Positions 35,680 through 45,809 of a DNA stretch of 64,000 nt are shown piece by piece. The notes below the pieces were generated by a model. The model ran no database searches and was not told the origin of the DNA. It saw only the letters and a list, made by a program, of their open reading frames with translations. Every line of letters begins with the position of its first letter. The first letter of the stretch is position 1. The stretch is from Nostoc sp. TH1S01 (GTDB lineage Bacteria; Cyanobacteriota; Cyanobacteriia; Cyanobacteriales; Nostocaceae): NCBI GenBank assembly GCA_018993265.1, contig JAGKSW010000018.1, positions 62,001 through 126,000 on the forward strand, read 5' to 3'. A program made the position numbers and the translations under genes.

Positions 35680-36747
35680 GGCATTGTTGCATGAATAGGG
35701 AGAATGGTAAATTTTACTTATCACCTATAGACTCTGCCCACCGCAGTTGAAAGATGAAAACAAAAGCCCAGTACAAAGTCAAGAATTGGAACGCTTATGA
35801 TGCTGCACTAAAGCAGCGAGGCAGTATAACTTTCTGGGTGAACGAAGAAGTAATCGAGCAGTGGCGCAATCAGCAAAAAACTGGAAAAAAGGGAGCATCG
35901 AATTATTATTCAGATACGGCGATTGCCACAATGGGAACGATTCAATCGGTGTTTCATCTACCTGGGCGGCAAGCAGAGGGATTTTTGGAATCGCTATTCA
36001 TGCTCATGGGAATTGAGCTAGAAGTACCAGACCATTCCACGCTATCTCGTCGTTTAAGCAAGCTGTCTGTGGAACTGCCAGTAATCCCAAAGGACAAGGC
36101 TGTTCATGTAGTAGTGGATTCAACCGGGGTGAAAGTCTATGGCGAAGGTGAATGGAAAGTCCGCACACATGGAGTAGGAAAAAGACGGACGTGGCGGAAG
36201 TTGCATCTAGGCGTTGACTGTGAAAGTGGTGAAATTCTGGGTGCGGTGGTGACTACTAATGATATGGCTGATTGCGAGGTACTGCCTGACAAAGGCGAGC
36301 AGATTGAGCAACCGATAGAACAAGTATCTGGTGATGGTGGCTATGACACAAAAGGTTGTTACGACACCATTTCACAACGCGGGGCAAAAGCGATAATTCC
36401 ACCGCGCAGCAATGCCAAAATGCAACAACCACACTCTCATTCCCAGCCCCATCCCAGAGATGAAAATCTGCAACGAGTGAACCAAGTTGGACGTAAACAA
36501 TGGAAACAAGAGAGTGGATATCATCGGCGTTCATTATCTGAGACAGCCATTTTTCGGCTCAAAATCATCTTTGGTGGTAAGTTGCGACGACGCTTTTTTG
36601 ACAATCAAGCTGTCGAGCTATTTCTACAGTGTGCCGCGCTTAATCGTATGATCCAGTTGGGCAAGCCAGACAGTTACAAAGTGGAAAACTAACTTCTGCT
36701 CTAATGCCGGATTGGTCTGTCTTTTTTTTCTTTCATGCAACAAAGCC
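35680..36747 (+). mobile_element. Intact IS5-family (IS903-like) insertion sequence
   Basis: The element is 1068 bp. Its ends are GGCATTGTTGCATGAA (35680-35695) and the inverse of TTCATGCAACAAAGCC (36732-36747), 15 of 16 matching. It is flanked by a perfect 9-bp target duplication GTAACCGAA (35671-35679 and 36748-36756). Nine bases and GGCTTTGTTG-type ends are the marks of the IS903 group of IS5. It has one intact transposase gene. It lies between the response regulator gene and the GDSL gene, both on the opposite strand. Confidence 0.95.
35754..36692 (+). CDS. IS5-family transposase
   Basis: The 312-residue DDE transposase is complete. The catalytic residues are Asp122 (VVDSTG), Asp194 (GDGGYD) and Glu263. 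The C-terminal signature Y-x2-R-x3-E-x6-K is perfect as Tyr256, Arg259, Glu263, Lys270. The N-terminal helical part (NWNAYDAALKQRGSITFWVNEEVI) is typical of the IS903-like group. The absence of frameshifts, plus the intact ends and target duplication, suggests a recent and possibly still active insertion. Confidence 0.95.
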   Translation: MKTKAQYKVKNWNAYDAALKQRGSITFWVNEEVIEQWRNQQKTGKKGASNYYSDTAIATMGTIQSVFHLPGRQAEGFLESLFMLMGIELEVPDHSTLSRRLSKLSVELPVIPKDKAVHVVVDSTGVKVYGEGEWKVRTHGVGKRRTWRKLHLGVDCESGEILGAVVTTNDMADCEVLPDKGEQIEQPIEQVSGDGGYDTKGCYDTISQRGAKAIIPPRSNAKMQQPHSHSQPHPRDENLQRVNQVGRKQWKQESGYHRRSLSETAIFRLKIIFGGKLRRRFFDNQAVELFLQCAALNRMIQLGKPDSYKVEN

Positions 36748-36777
36748 GTAACCGAATACTTTCAGGTGTGGATTTTG

Positions 36778-37458
36778 CTAATCTTTGACAATGATGCCGC
36801 TTTTGATTAATCCTTTTTGTAAAGCAATCATCACTGCTTGAGTGCGATCGCTCGCTTCTAACTTTTGTAAAATGGCATGAATATGCACTCGCACTGTTCC
36901 CGGTGCAATATATAGTGCAGTCGCAATTTCTTGATTGGTTTTACCTGCTGCTAACAGCGATAAAATTTCTTGTTCGCGCCCAGTTAAGGGATTAGCAATC
37001 TTGGAAATGTTTTCTAGTTGAGGCGGTTGAGAAACAAAAGAAGAACGAATTTCTTTGGTTGCAGTTTCATCCCACCAAGAAGCCCCAGCCGCCACAGAAC
37101 GCAATGCTAAAACTAATTTTTCCGCAGCAATACCTTTCAGGCAATAACCTTGAGCGCCTGCTTCAATTAACCGTGAAATTAAAGGCTTTTGCGAGTGGGA
37201 AGTAAGAATTAAAATTGGCAGTGCAGGATTTTGCTGCTTAATTTGTCTACAAGTTTCAATTCCACCAATTCCCGGTAAACCCACATCTAACAGCACTATA
37301 TCTAGAGGATGTTCCTTGACTAACTCGATAGCTGTTTCACCATCTTCCGTCTCAGCAATAATTTCTAACCCAGGTTCTTGCTGCAACCGTACTTGCAAAC
37401 CTAAGCGAAAAAGTTCATCATCTTCAACTAGTAGAATTTTGATGGGGTGAGAAGACAT
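36778..37458 (-). CDS. NarL/LuxR-type response regulator
   Basis: The 226-residue protein from ATG 37458 has a receiver domain (KILLVEDDELFRLG, phosphoacceptor Asp58 in VLLDVGLPG, Lys near 108) and a C-terminal LuxR-type helix-turn-helix (LTGREQEILSLLAAGKTNQEIATALYIAPGTVRVHIHAILQKL). The frame is open for 19 codons further, but that stretch is encoded by CCCTATTCC-type repeats and is unlikely to be translated. The histidine kinase at 37779 lies 320 bases upstream on the same strand and may be its partner (inference). The gene ends 21 bases from the IS target site. Confidence 0.9.
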   Translation of the reverse strand: MSSHPIKILLVEDDELFRLGLQVRLQQEPGLEIIAETEDGETAIELVKEHPLDIVLLDVGLPGIGGIETCRQIKQQNPALPILILTSHSQKPLISRLIEAGAQGYCLKGIAAEKLVLALRSVAAGASWWDETATKEIRSSFVSQPPQLENISKIANPLTGREQEILSLLAAGKTNQEIATALYIAPGTVRVHIHAILQKLEASDRTQAVMIALQKGLIKSGIIVKD

Positions 37459-37778
37459 TTTACACAGGTAAAGGGAACAAGGAATAGGGAATAAGGAACA
37501 CTTCGACAGGCTCATATAGCAATCCTATCTGAGTTGTAAAAAAGTATTCTTTTTAAAGAACCGCAAAGGGCGCATAGACGCGATAGCGGCTTCCCGAAGG
37601 GTAGGACACAAAGAAAGAGAAAGAGGAAAAGAAAGAGAATTTCACAAATGATTTAGGATTGCCATATACCGACTAACTGAGAATCAAAGGCTTTGAACCC
37701 GCGTAGGCGGGTTTTGCCCGTGTAGCCGAGCCAGTGCGTTGGGCGGCTTTGCCGACTTGAAGCAACTGGCGTGCGACT
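37459..37778. repeat. Repeat-rich spacer between the response regulator and kinase genes
   Basis: The gap holds short CCCTATTCC-type repeats (37462-37500), an AAAGAAAGAG purine tract at about 37611-37640, and a GC-rich dispersed palindromic repeat (CCCGCGTAGGCGGGTTTTGCC at about 37697) that ends at the kinase stop codon. Related GC-rich segments with GTCGGGAAACCCGCCC lie at about 8308, 41050 and 55765. No gene is seen. Confidence 0.6.
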
Positions 37779-38885
37779 TTAGTCGTTAGGCGCAAGATGT
37801 GGATAAACAGGTAATTTAAAACCAAACACAGCACCAGTCGGCACTTTGTTTTCTGCCCAGATTATACCCCCGTGGGCTTCAATAATTTGCCGAGATAAAT
37901 AAAGCCCCAATCCTGAACCTTTAGCTTGGCGATCGCTATGACCTTGATAAAATCTTTCAAATAAGAGAGAAAACTGTTCTGCTTGAATACCCGCACCCGT
38001 ATCTAAAATTTTCACGACTTGATAAGAAGTTTGCGGTTCTAAAAAAACTTCCACCTTCCCACCACGCCGGGAATGATTAATGGCATTCACTAACAGATTA
38101 TTAAACACGCGATGCAGTTGTAACGCATCACCATACACCCACAATGATTGTCGCCAATTAGAATCACCATAACTGACCGATAGATGAACACGACGATTTG
38201 CCGCTAACTCCATCAAATCACCAGCCGCCTCTTCTGCCAAAATAGTTAAATCGACTGGTGCTAAGTCCAGTTTTAAACCTTCGGTATCGTTACGATAAAC
38301 ATCTAAAAGCGTTTCTACCAATTGTAAGGAAGTTTCATGACTGCGTGCCATTGTCGATAAAACTTGTTGCTGCATTGGTACAACTGGGCCAAATTTTTCT
38401 TGTTGAAAAGCTTTGATAGTTTCAATCGCTCCTAACAACGGTGTTTTTAAATCATGAGTCAGTGTAGAAGCAAAATCTTCTCGTACCTTGACCAATTCCT
38501 CTTGGGATTCTAACTTGGCGCGAGTCACTGCGATCGCCTCTTGAGAACGACGCAGGCGATCGCTTAAAATACCAGTCACAATTAAAGCCATCACCGCAAT
38601 TAAGCGACTAGCTACCGTCGAGACTTTCACTAATTCATTTCCAGGTACAACCAAATTCAACAGCGTCAAACACACCGCCACGACAGTCGCTAAAAAAGTT
38701 GCCCTTCCACCAAACCAATAGTTTGTTAATAAGATTGCGCCTGTATAAAGATATCCAAACACATATTCTGTTGGTGTCTCAAACTCCATCGAAATTACAC
38801 CAACAAATAAACACAATATAATAATAAATCTGACTAATTTATAACTTTGATTATGCTTTTTAACTCCAAATTTATCTGCGCTCAT
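37779..38885 (-). CDS. Sensor histidine kinase
   Basis: The 368-residue protein has about three to four hydrophobic segments in the first 107 residues. They resemble the KdpD-like DUF4118 membrane part (YVFGYLYTGAILLTNYWFGGRATFLATVVAVCLTLLNLV). A coiled linker follows, then the HisKA domain with His144 (STLTHDLKTPLLG), and the ATPase domain with N box NNLLVNAINHS, G1 DTGAGI and G2 GSGLGLYLS. It is likely the partner of the NarL-type regulator at 36778. The gene is divergent from kdpA, with a palindrome between them. This makes control of kdp a reasonable but unproven idea. Confidence 0.9.
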   Translation of the reverse strand: MSADKFGVKKHNQSYKLVRFIIILCLFVGVISMEFETPTEYVFGYLYTGAILLTNYWFGGRATFLATVVAVCLTLLNLVVPGNELVKVSTVASRLIAVMALIVTGILSDRLRRSQEAIAVTRAKLESQEELVKVREDFASTLTHDLKTPLLGAIETIKAFQQEKFGPVVPMQQQVLSTMARSHETSLQLVETLLDVYRNDTEGLKLDLAPVDLTILAEEAAGDLMELAANRRVHLSVSYGDSNWRQSLWVYGDALQLHRVFNNLLVNAINHSRRGGKVEVFLEPQTSYQVVKILDTGAGIQAEQFSLLFERFYQGHSDRQAKGSGLGLYLSRQIIEAHGGIIWAENKVPTGAVFGFKLPVYPHLAPND

Positions 38886-39041
38886 CGGCGTTCATCCTCT
38901 TCTATCGGCGGTTAATTCTTTGTTCCTGTACCCTCAACAGTGAGTATTGCTATCTTCAATATAAGACTTACGTAATAACTCTCTCAAACTCTCATTCCTC
39001 CGTGACCTCTGCGCCTCTGTGGTTCGTTTATCATCAATTGG

Positions 39042-39068
39042 TAGCGTTTAGAAACAAACTAAACGCTA
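39042..39068. promoter_or_regulatory. Palindrome in the kinase-kdpA divergent region
   Basis: TAGCGTTTAG (39042-39051) and CTAAACGCTA (39059-39068) form a perfect 10-bp inverted repeat with a 7-base spacer. It lies 126 bases before the kdpA start and 157 bases before the kinase start. No T run follows on either strand, so an operator for a dimeric regulator is more likely than a terminator. The whole gap is 309 bases and holds no gene. Confidence 0.45.
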
Positions 39069-39194
39069 GATATAGAAAAAATAAACACTGTATAAGTATA
39101 AATTTATATCCTCTATCCCTTGTTTTTCCCTCATAAAAAATCGATGATCTAAATTAATCCAATTAATTACAAATTGTTTAAATAATTAATATTT

Positions 39195-40940
39195 ATGCTC
39201 CAAGGATGGATTCAAATTGGACTAACGCTACTCATTGTAGTAGCCATAACTCCATTTTTTGGGCGATATATGGCGCGTGTTTATCAAGAGCGCAGCACAT
39301 TTCTCGACCCAATTTTAAACCCAATTGAACGCATACTTTACTCTTTAGTTGGCGTACAAACTAAAGCAGAGATGACAGGTTGGCAATACGCCAGAGCCGT
39401 TTTGTACAGCAATATCGTCATGGGATTGCTGATATTTTTGATTATTATGAATCAAGGATGGCTACCCTTTAACCCAACAAAAATCCCGGCACCAACTTGG
39501 GATACAGCCCTACACACAACAATTTCTTTCATTACTAACACCAACCAACAACATTATTCTGGTGAAACATATCTGAGTTACGCCAGTCAAATGTGGGGAC
39601 TTGGTTATCACATGTTTACCTCAGCCGCCACGGGTTTAGCAGTGGGAATTGCCTTTATTCGTGGATTAACAGGTAGACCATTAGGTAACTTTTATGTAGA
39701 TTTGATTCGCTCAATTACGCGAATTTTATTACCTATTTGTATTGTTGGCGGGATTGCTTTGATGGCGGCTGGTGTTCCCGAAACCTTGGCAGGGCCAGTT
39801 GTATTTCCCACCTTAGAAGATTCTAGTGTAAGTCAAGCGATCGCTCTTGGCCCCGTTGCCCATTTTGAAATCATCAAACAACTCGGAGAAAACGGCGGCG
39901 GCTTTTTTGCCATCAACTCAGCCCATCCCTTTGAAAATCCCAACGGATTTTCTAACTTAATTGAAATTGTGGCAATGTTGTCAATTCCCACATCGTTGAT
40001 TTATACCTACGGCTTGTTTGCCAATAACACCAAACAAGCATGGCTAGTCTACGGTATGGTGGGCGTAATTTACATCACATTTATTATCATCACAGCCATT
40101 GGTGAATATAACGGCAACCCCGCAGTAAACACACTTTTAGGTAGTACCCAACCCAACCTCGAAGGTAAAGAAGTCCGCTTCGGCTGGGCGCAGTCAGCCT
40201 TATTTGCCGTCAGTACCACCGGAACCATGTGCGGCGCAGTCAACAGTTTACACGACTCCTTTATGCCCAACGGTGGTTTTGTCACCCTCTCCAATATGTT
40301 TTTGCAAATCATTTGGGGTGGACAAGGTACAGGTACAGCTTACTTATTTGCTTACCTCATCTTGGCAGTATTCGTCACAGGCTTAATGGTAGGACGCACA
40401 CCAGAATTTCTCGGACGCAAAATCGAAAAGCGTGAGGTAGTACTAGCGAGTTTCTTGATTCTCTTAGTTCATCCCATCTCAATTATGATTCCTGCCGGTA
40501 TTGCTTTAGCCTTCCCCGATCAACTAGCAGGAATCAGCAACCCCGGCTTTCATGGCTTTGCCCAAGTGATTTACGAATATGCTTCGGCTGCGGCTAACAA
40601 CGGTTCAGGCTTTGAAGGCTTAGGCGACTCCCAACCATCACCCATCGCCATTGCAGCAGGCGCAAAAACCACCGCAACCGCCTTGTGGTGGAACCTCAGC
40701 ACTTGCTTCAGCCTCCTCGCCGGACGCTATATCCCCATCATCGGCTTACTCTTACTCGCCGATAGTATGTCTCGCAAACCCCAAGTCCCCTTTACCACAG
40801 GCACATTACGCACCGACACCGGACTGTTTACAGGCGTAACCGCAGGCGTAATTTTAATTCTCGGCGCACTCACATTCTTTCCCGTCCTCGCCTTCGGCCC
40901 CATCGGTGAAGCTTTCTGGATAGCCAAAGGTATCGGCTAA
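39195..40940 (+). CDS. kdpA: K+-transporting P-type ATPase subunit KdpA
   Basis: The K+-selective channel-like subunit of the high-affinity Kdp pump. The 581-residue protein has about ten hydrophobic segments. It shows the family blocks [91 protein letters not shown] and [17 protein letters not shown], which carry the four filter loops. Length is normal. It is first in the kdpA-kdpB-kdpF-like-kdpC cluster. Kdp is generally induced by low K+ or osmotic stress (family knowledge). Confidence 0.97.
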   Translation: MLQGWIQIGLTLLIVVAITPFFGRYMARVYQERSTFLDPILNPIERILYSLVGVQTKAEMTGWQYARAVLYSNIVMGLLIFLIIMNQGWLPFNPTKIPAPTWDTALHTTISFITNTNQQHYSGETYLSYASQMWGLGYHMFTSAATGLAVGIAFIRGLTGRPLGNFYVDLIRSITRILLPICIVGGIALMAAGVPETLAGPVVFPTLEDSSVSQAIALGPVAHFEIIKQLGENGGGFFAINSAHPFENPNGFSNLIEIVAMLSIPTSLIYTYGLFANNTKQAWLVYGMVGVIYITFIIITAIGEYNGNPAVNTLLGSTQPNLEGKEVRFGWAQSALFAVSTTGTMCGAVNSLHDSFMPNGGFVTLSNMFLQIIWGGQGTGTAYLFAYLILAVFVTGLMVGRTPEFLGRKIEKREVVLASFLILLVHPISIMIPAGIALAFPDQLAGISNPGFHGFAQVIYEYASAAANNGSGFEGLGDSQPSPIAIAAGAKTTATALWWNLSTCFSLLAGRYIPIIGLLLLADSMSRKPQVPFTTGTLRTDTGLFTGVTAGVILILGALTFFPVLAFGPIGEAFWIAKGIG

Positions 40941-41109
40941 GACAATTTTGGATTTTAGATTTTCGATTTTGGATTGAAAATTGTTTTCTCTTAATCACTA
41001 AACCACTATTTGCGAGCTTTTCTTTGCGTCTTTGCGCGGCAGTCGCTACAAGTCGGGAAACCCGCCCAACGCGCTGCCTTGCCTTTGCGCGAAACAATTC
41101 TCTCTTTCT

Positions 41110-43242
41110 ATGAAAACCAACACAAAATCTCATCTTCCTCAAGGAACCCGTGACTCACGCAAACATACCCCGAAAGCAGATATGCGGGGACTCTACCAAA
41201 GAGCGATTAAAGAGTCATTTGTTAAACTCCACCCCAAAATAGCTGTCCGTAACCCAGTCATGTTTATCGTCTGGGTAGGAACAATTGTTACCTTCCTCGT
41301 CACCCTCGACCCCAATTTATTCGGCACAATTCAAGCAGATGTTAATCAACAACGCTTATTAAACGGCTTAATTACACTCATCCTATTTTTCACCGTTGTC
41401 TTTGCCAACTTTGCCGAAGCCGTGGCTGAGGGACGCGGTAAAGCCCAGGCTGATTCCTTACGCTCCACCCGTTCTGATACCATTGCTAATAAAATTCTCC
41501 CCGATGGTTCAATTCAAACAGTCAATTCAACAGAACTGCGACGCGGCGATTTAGTCAAAGTACTAGCTAATAACATGATTCCCGCCGATGGCGAAGTGAT
41601 TCAAGGTCTTGGTTCTGTGGATGAATCAGCCATCACAGGAGAATCAGCCCCGGTACTGAAACAACCAGGTACAGATATTGCCAGTTCTGTCACAGGCGGT
41701 ACGCGCTTACTTTCTGATGAATTAACAATTCGGATTACTGCTGATCCTGGTAAGGGTTTTATTGACCGGATGATTGCCTTGGTGGAAGGCGCAGAACGCA
41801 CCAAAACACCCAACGAAATTGCTTTAACAGTATTGTTAGCTGTGTTAACACAAGTCTTTTTAATTGTGGTGGCAACAATGCCGCCCTTTGTTAACTTTAT
41901 TGCTAACTTTATCAGTACGATATTTGGCACAGAAGCCGGCAACAGCTTACGGACTGGTGCGAGTGTGGCGATTTTGATTTCCTTGTTGGTTGCTTTGATA
42001 CCAACAACCATCGGTGGTTTGCTGAGTGCGATCGGCATTGCGGGGATGGATAGAGTAGCGCAATTTAACGTGATTGCCACCTCTGGACGCGCCGTCGAAG
42101 CCTGTGGTGATATCAATACCCTAGTGCTAGATAAAACAGGCACAATCACCTTGGGCAACCGAATGGCAGATGAATTTATCCCTGTTAACAGTTACACCAT
42201 CGAAGATGTCGCCAGAGTTGCCCATGCTGCCAGTATATTTGATGAAACACCAGAAGGTAGATCAATTGTCAAACTGGCAGATACTTATCGAGTGGGTGTA
42301 GATTTCGATATCAACCAAGCAGAAGGTGTCGAATTTTCTGCCAAAACCCGGATGAGTGGGACAAATCTCCCCAACGGTAAGCAAGTCCGTAAAGGGGCAG
42401 TAGATGCAATTAAAAGCTTTGTTCGCTCTCGTGGAGGCCATGTTGCTAGTGATGTTGATGCAGCTTATGAGCGAGTTTCGCGGTTAGGTGGTACACCCTT
42501 AGCCGTTTGTCAAGATGACCAAATTTTTGGGGTTATCTATCTCAAAGATATTGTCAAACCCGGTTTACGCGAAAGATTCGACCAACTCCGGCGGATGGGT
42601 GTCAAGACAATTATGCTTACAGGTGATAACCGCATTACGGCTGGTGTGATTGCTCAAGAAGCAGGCGTTGATGATTTTATCGCTGAAGCCACACCAGAAG
42701 ACAAAATTGGTGTAATTCGCACTGAACAATCTCAAGGTAAATTAGTAGCGATGACCGGAGATGGTACCAATGATGCACCCGCATTAGCTCAAGCCAACGT
42801 GGGTTTAGCCATGAACTCTGGGACACAAGCTGCTAAAGAAGCCGCTAACATGGTGGACTTAGATTCTGACCCCACCAAATTAATTGATTTGGTAACTATT
42901 GGTAAACAGTTATTAATTACCCGTGGGGCGTTAACTACTTTTTCTATTGCCAATGATATTGCTAAATATTTCGCCATTATTCCCACTATCTTTGCGGCGG
43001 CGGGAATTGGCGCACTCAACATTATGGGACTGAAAAGCGCCCAATCGGCAATTATCTCAGCACTAATTTACAACGCCCTCATTATTCCGGTACTGATTCC
43101 TTTAGCACTGACGGGAGTCAAATTCCGTCCCCTGACAGCAGATCAATTATTAAGACGCAACATTTTTATTTATGGTTTGGGCGGAATTGTTGCACCTTTT
43201 ATTGCCATCAAATTAATTGATGTCCTTTTACCTTTGTCTTGA
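41110..43242 (+). CDS. kdpB: K+-transporting P-type ATPase catalytic subunit KdpB
   Basis: The ATP-hydrolysing subunit. The ATG at 41110 is preferred over the open frame from 41032, because the extra residues are encoded by a dispersed GC-rich repeat. The 710-residue protein has the actuator loop TGESAPV, the phosphorylation motif [10 protein letters not shown] with Asp341, KGAVDAI, the hinge MLTGDN, and [43 protein letters not shown]. Length is typical of KdpB. The gap from kdpA (169 bases) holds the GTCGGGAAACCCGCCC repeat, which could form a hairpin and reduce transcription into kdpB. Confidence 0.97.
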   Translation: MKTNTKSHLPQGTRDSRKHTPKADMRGLYQRAIKESFVKLHPKIAVRNPVMFIVWVGTIVTFLVTLDPNLFGTIQADVNQQRLLNGLITLILFFTVVFANFAEAVAEGRGKAQADSLRSTRSDTIANKILPDGSIQTVNSTELRRGDLVKVLANNMIPADGEVIQGLGSVDESAITGESAPVLKQPGTDIASSVTGGTRLLSDELTIRITADPGKGFIDRMIALVEGAERTKTPNEIALTVLLAVLTQVFLIVVATMPPFVNFIANFISTIFGTEAGNSLRTGASVAILISLLVALIPTTIGGLLSAIGIAGMDRVAQFNVIATSGRAVEACGDINTLVLDKTGTITLGNRMADEFIPVNSYTIEDVARVAHAASIFDETPEGRSIVKLADTYRVGVDFDINQAEGVEFSAKTRMSGTNLPNGKQVRKGAVDAIKSFVRSRGGHVASDVDAAYERVSRLGGTPLAVCQDDQIFGVIYLKDIVKPGLRERFDQLRRMGVKTIMLTGDNRITAGVIAQEAGVDDFIAEATPEDKIGVIRTEQSQGKLVAMTGDGTNDAPALAQANVGLAMNSGTQAAKEAANMVDLDSDPTKLIDLVTIGKQLLITRGALTTFSIANDIAKYFAIIPTIFAAAGIGALNIMGLKSAQSAIISALIYNALIIPVLIPLALTGVKFRPLTADQLLRRNIFIYGLGGIVAPFIAIKLIDVLLPLS

Positions 43243-43415
43243 TAAGCGCGAGTGGGGAATAGAGAATGTGATGTTTATGTATAGCATTTTCTCGTCTGTT
43301 GAGAGATCATTTATCTGTTTCTATCTGCGTTTATCTGCGTCTATCTGCGGTTAATTATTCTTTCTTGTACCTCACCATAATAAAAACCGCTATATTTTTG
43401 AGTGGAATAGTTGTT

Positions 43416-43667
43416 ATGAAATATTGGACTTTATCTCAAATATTGGCACAAATAATAGATTTTACTGCTGATTACCGCATTCCAAAACTACCTTTATATA
43501 TCTTTTTGGGAATGTGTTTAAACATCGTGGTTGCGCCTGTTGTTTATGCCGCCACCGGAGAAAGTTTTTCCCATGTTCAAGCTTGGTCATTAGGTCTGTT
43601 AGGACTAGTAACTTTGAGTCTTTCTACTTATTTATTCTTTGTTATGTTTGTTCCGGAGAAATTCTAA
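43416..43667 (+). CDS. Small membrane subunit between kdpB and kdpC (KdpF-like C-terminus)
   Basis: The 83-residue protein starts at ATG 43416; the longer open frame to 43299 lies in a CTATCTGCG repeat and is not used. It has two hydrophobic segments (about 27-46 and 56-77) and ends SLSTYLFFVMFVPEKF. This closing segment matches the shape of KdpF, the roughly 29-residue stabilising peptide of the pump, which also ends in Pro-Glu-x-Phe. The 50 extra N-terminal residues are not in the E. coli peptide. Cyanobacterial kdp operons are known to carry an extra small gene between kdpB and kdpC. The stop TAA overlaps the kdpC ATG by one base. Confidence 0.72.
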   Translation: MKYWTLSQILAQIIDFTADYRIPKLPLYIFLGMCLNIVVAPVVYAATGESFSHVQAWSLGLLGLVTLSLSTYLFFVMFVPEKF

Positions 43668-44275
43668 TGAGTTTTGCACGCGAAGTTAACAGAGCCATTC
43701 GTTCTACTTTAGTTCTTTGGGTAATTGGCGCTATTATCTATCCCTTTGTGATGATTGGTATTGGACAAATTATTTTGCCATTTCAAGTAAACGGTAGTCT
43801 GATTAAAAATAGCCAAGGTCAAGTGATTGGCTCTAGTTTAATTGGTCAACCTTTCACTTCCGAAAAATACTTTAATAGTCGTCCTAGTACCACTAGTTAC
43901 AGTACGGCTGACCCGAAAAAAGATGAAGCGGGAGTGTTAAAAACTGGGGTTTCTGGTGCGAGTAATTTAGCACCAAGTAATTCAGCATTAATTGAACGTA
44001 TCAAAGGTGATGTAAATAGACTAAAAACAGTAGATATCAAACCTACCGCCGATTTAGTTTACACTTCTGCTTCTAGCCTCGACCCCCACATTACCCCAGA
44101 AGCCGCTAGAGCGCAAGTTAACCGTGTAGCCAAAGCGCGAGGGCTATCACCTCAAGAGTTAGAAACTTTGATAGCTCAAAATACTGATGGCCGCTTTCTC
44201 GGCATTTTTGGTGAGCCGGGAGTTAATGTTTTGCAATTGAATTTAGCTGTGGATGCGTTGAAGTCTGCAAGTTAG
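43667..44275 (+). CDS. kdpC: K+-transporting ATPase subunit KdpC
   Basis: The ATG at 43667 overlaps the previous stop (TAATG), a sign of translational coupling. The 202-residue protein has one N-terminal membrane segment (STLVLWVIGAIIYPFVMIGIGQIILPF) and the periplasmic KdpC domain with GSSLIGQPFTSEKYFNSRPS, then YTSASSLDPHITPEAARAQVNRVAKARG and LNLAVDALK at the end. These are the family hallmarks. KdpC stabilises the KdpAB complex. It closes the cluster, and a HIP1-containing terminator follows. Confidence 0.95.
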   Translation: MSFAREVNRAIRSTLVLWVIGAIIYPFVMIGIGQIILPFQVNGSLIKNSQGQVIGSSLIGQPFTSEKYFNSRPSTTSYSTADPKKDEAGVLKTGVSGASNLAPSNSALIERIKGDVNRLKTVDIKPTADLVYTSASSLDPHITPEAARAQVNRVAKARGLSPQELETLIAQNTDGRFLGIFGEPGVNVLQLNLAVDALKSAS

Positions 44276-44303
44276 TCAAATTTTATATAAAAAGATTCAT
44301 TTG

Positions 44304-44346
44304 ATGAGGCGATCGCAGCCAAATTTAGTTAGTGCGATCGCCTCAT
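44304..44346. terminator. HIP1-based terminator between kdpC and the RNase T2 gene
   Basis: ATGAGGCGATCGCA (44304-44317) and TGCGATCGCCTCAT (44333-44346) form a perfect 14-bp stem. It sits between convergent genes. T runs are short on both sides, so strength is uncertain. Confidence 0.6.
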
Positions 44347-44374
44347 TATTCTATACGTAATCCAACAACTTTAA

Positions 44375-45382
44375 TTAATCACGGGCATCATCAATCAAGC
44401 AAGATTTAAACTTTTCAAGCTCGGCTTTTGGGCTATTGGTTAACAAGTCACTAATTAAAGTACTGGGAGTAATATCACCTCTGAGGTTAAGCCACAGTTC
44501 ACCTAATAGCGCATTGGTACATTTTACTTCTGTCTTATCCCCAGCATCAGCCGCAAAAGACGACAAGGCTTGATCAATATCTTTGAGGGTAACTTGGCGG
44601 CCAATATTACTCGCTACTAATGCTTGAATAGGCGATTTATTCAACGCATCAATTAAAGCAATGGACTCAGAAAAATATTCCTCCGGTGTACCCTGGTAGC
44701 AAGTACCATGCTTAATCCATTCATGTCGGTGCAAATTGGAAGCAGTTCCTGGCATGACTACTTGTAGCCTTGCCCAAGTCTCAGGCGATAGTTCTGATTC
44801 TACAGGAGGCAATTTTGACCAAGTTTTTGCTCTATCAAAACCGATGTCACTTTTGCTGACTCCGCAATAAATATTAGATTCAGGCTGAGGCCATAAACCG
44901 TGTAACGCGAAGTTGGTAGCTTCTGGACGGTCTGGGTTTTTGGCTAAAGTTTCACACTCAGGTTTTTTAGGTTTACTTTCACAAAAGGCTGGTTGCCAAC
45001 TCACTGCTAGTAAATAGTCATTACCTACAGCTACAGGAATTACGGGCGGTATGTTACCAGTTGTGTCGGAAGGCAAACCATCAGCACTAACGCAACTAAT
45101 AGGAACCCAACGCCGAGAAGGACTGGCACTAGCAATTTCTAGCAGGTAATGAGTGGGGTTATCTTTATTTTGACCAACTATTTGATAAGTCTGTCCTGGT
45201 TGCAATCTGACATTGCCGGGGTTCGTGCCTTTTTTAATCGAAATTACGGCTTCACAGGCACCGACTGCGGTGGTGAATTGACCTTCTGTGGGAACTAAAG
45301 CTAGGGCAGGCTTAGAAAGCAGAATAAATGAAAACGCCAATAAAATTACTAATGCAAGCGTTTGTTTTAGCGATCGCAGCAT
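44375..45382 (-). CDS. RNase T2 family ribonuclease, exported
   Basis: A secreted or periplasmic endoribonuclease of the T2 family. The ATG at 45382 has a strong Shine-Dalgarno (AAGGAG), so the longer open frame is not used. The 335-residue protein has a signal peptide (residues 1-28, ending PALA). An N-terminal domain with a GTNPGNVRLQPGQTYQIVG segment resembles an SH3-like wall-binding module. The T2 domain has CAS I FALHGLWPQ with His161 and CAS II HEWIKHGT with His220, Glu221 and His225. All three catalytic positions are present, so it should be active. The extra N-terminal module is unusual compared with E. coli RNase I. Confidence 0.9.
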   Translation of the reverse strand: MLRSLKQTLALVILLAFSFILLSKPALALVPTEGQFTTAVGACEAVISIKKGTNPGNVRLQPGQTYQIVGQNKDNPTHYLLEIASASPSRRWVPISCVSADGLPSDTTGNIPPVIPVAVGNDYLLAVSWQPAFCESKPKKPECETLAKNPDRPEATNFALHGLWPQPESNIYCGVSKSDIGFDRAKTWSKLPPVESELSPETWARLQVVMPGTASNLHRHEWIKHGTCYQGTPEEYFSESIALIDALNKSPIQALVASNIGRQVTLKDIDQALSSFAADAGDKTEVKCTNALLGELWLNLRGDITPSTLISDLLTNSPKAELEKFKSCLIDDARD

Positions 45383-45809
45383 AAAATACTCCTTATATTT
45401 GTACTTAAATATCCATAGACAAGGAATGCTTTTCCTGAATTGCTTGAGTAATACATTTGTAGTGTTATTTGTAGCCAACATTTGCTCAGTTATCAATGCA
45501 TAAAGCCAAAAAGCATAAGTGTTAATACTTAATACAAAATAAAATTACTAACTATATATATTGCTGAGTTGCTCAAGCAGACTACACATTTAATGATTGA
45601 GAGTGCTATTACTGTGTAAAAATATTAGCTCTTAACACTTTTCAACGCTTGTGCATTTCAGTTAATTTGGATAACTTATTCCTGAAAATTTCTAATGTAA
45701 AAACTTGTTGTTCTTTAGTTCGTGGGTGTATTTGTAGTTCAAAATTTTTAATAAAACTCCCAAACTTAAAGAACTCATACCAACAACTTTTGTACTAAAA
45801 CCTGATTTG
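45383..45809. other. Intergenic region between divergent RNase T2 and permease genes
   Basis: About 430 bases, AT-rich, holding the promoters of both flanking genes. No hairpin terminator or gene was recognised. Confidence 0.4.

Noticed and set aside
39042-39068. Terminator reading of the palindrome before kdpA
   Set aside because: No T run on either strand and its place between divergent genes; an operator is more likely.
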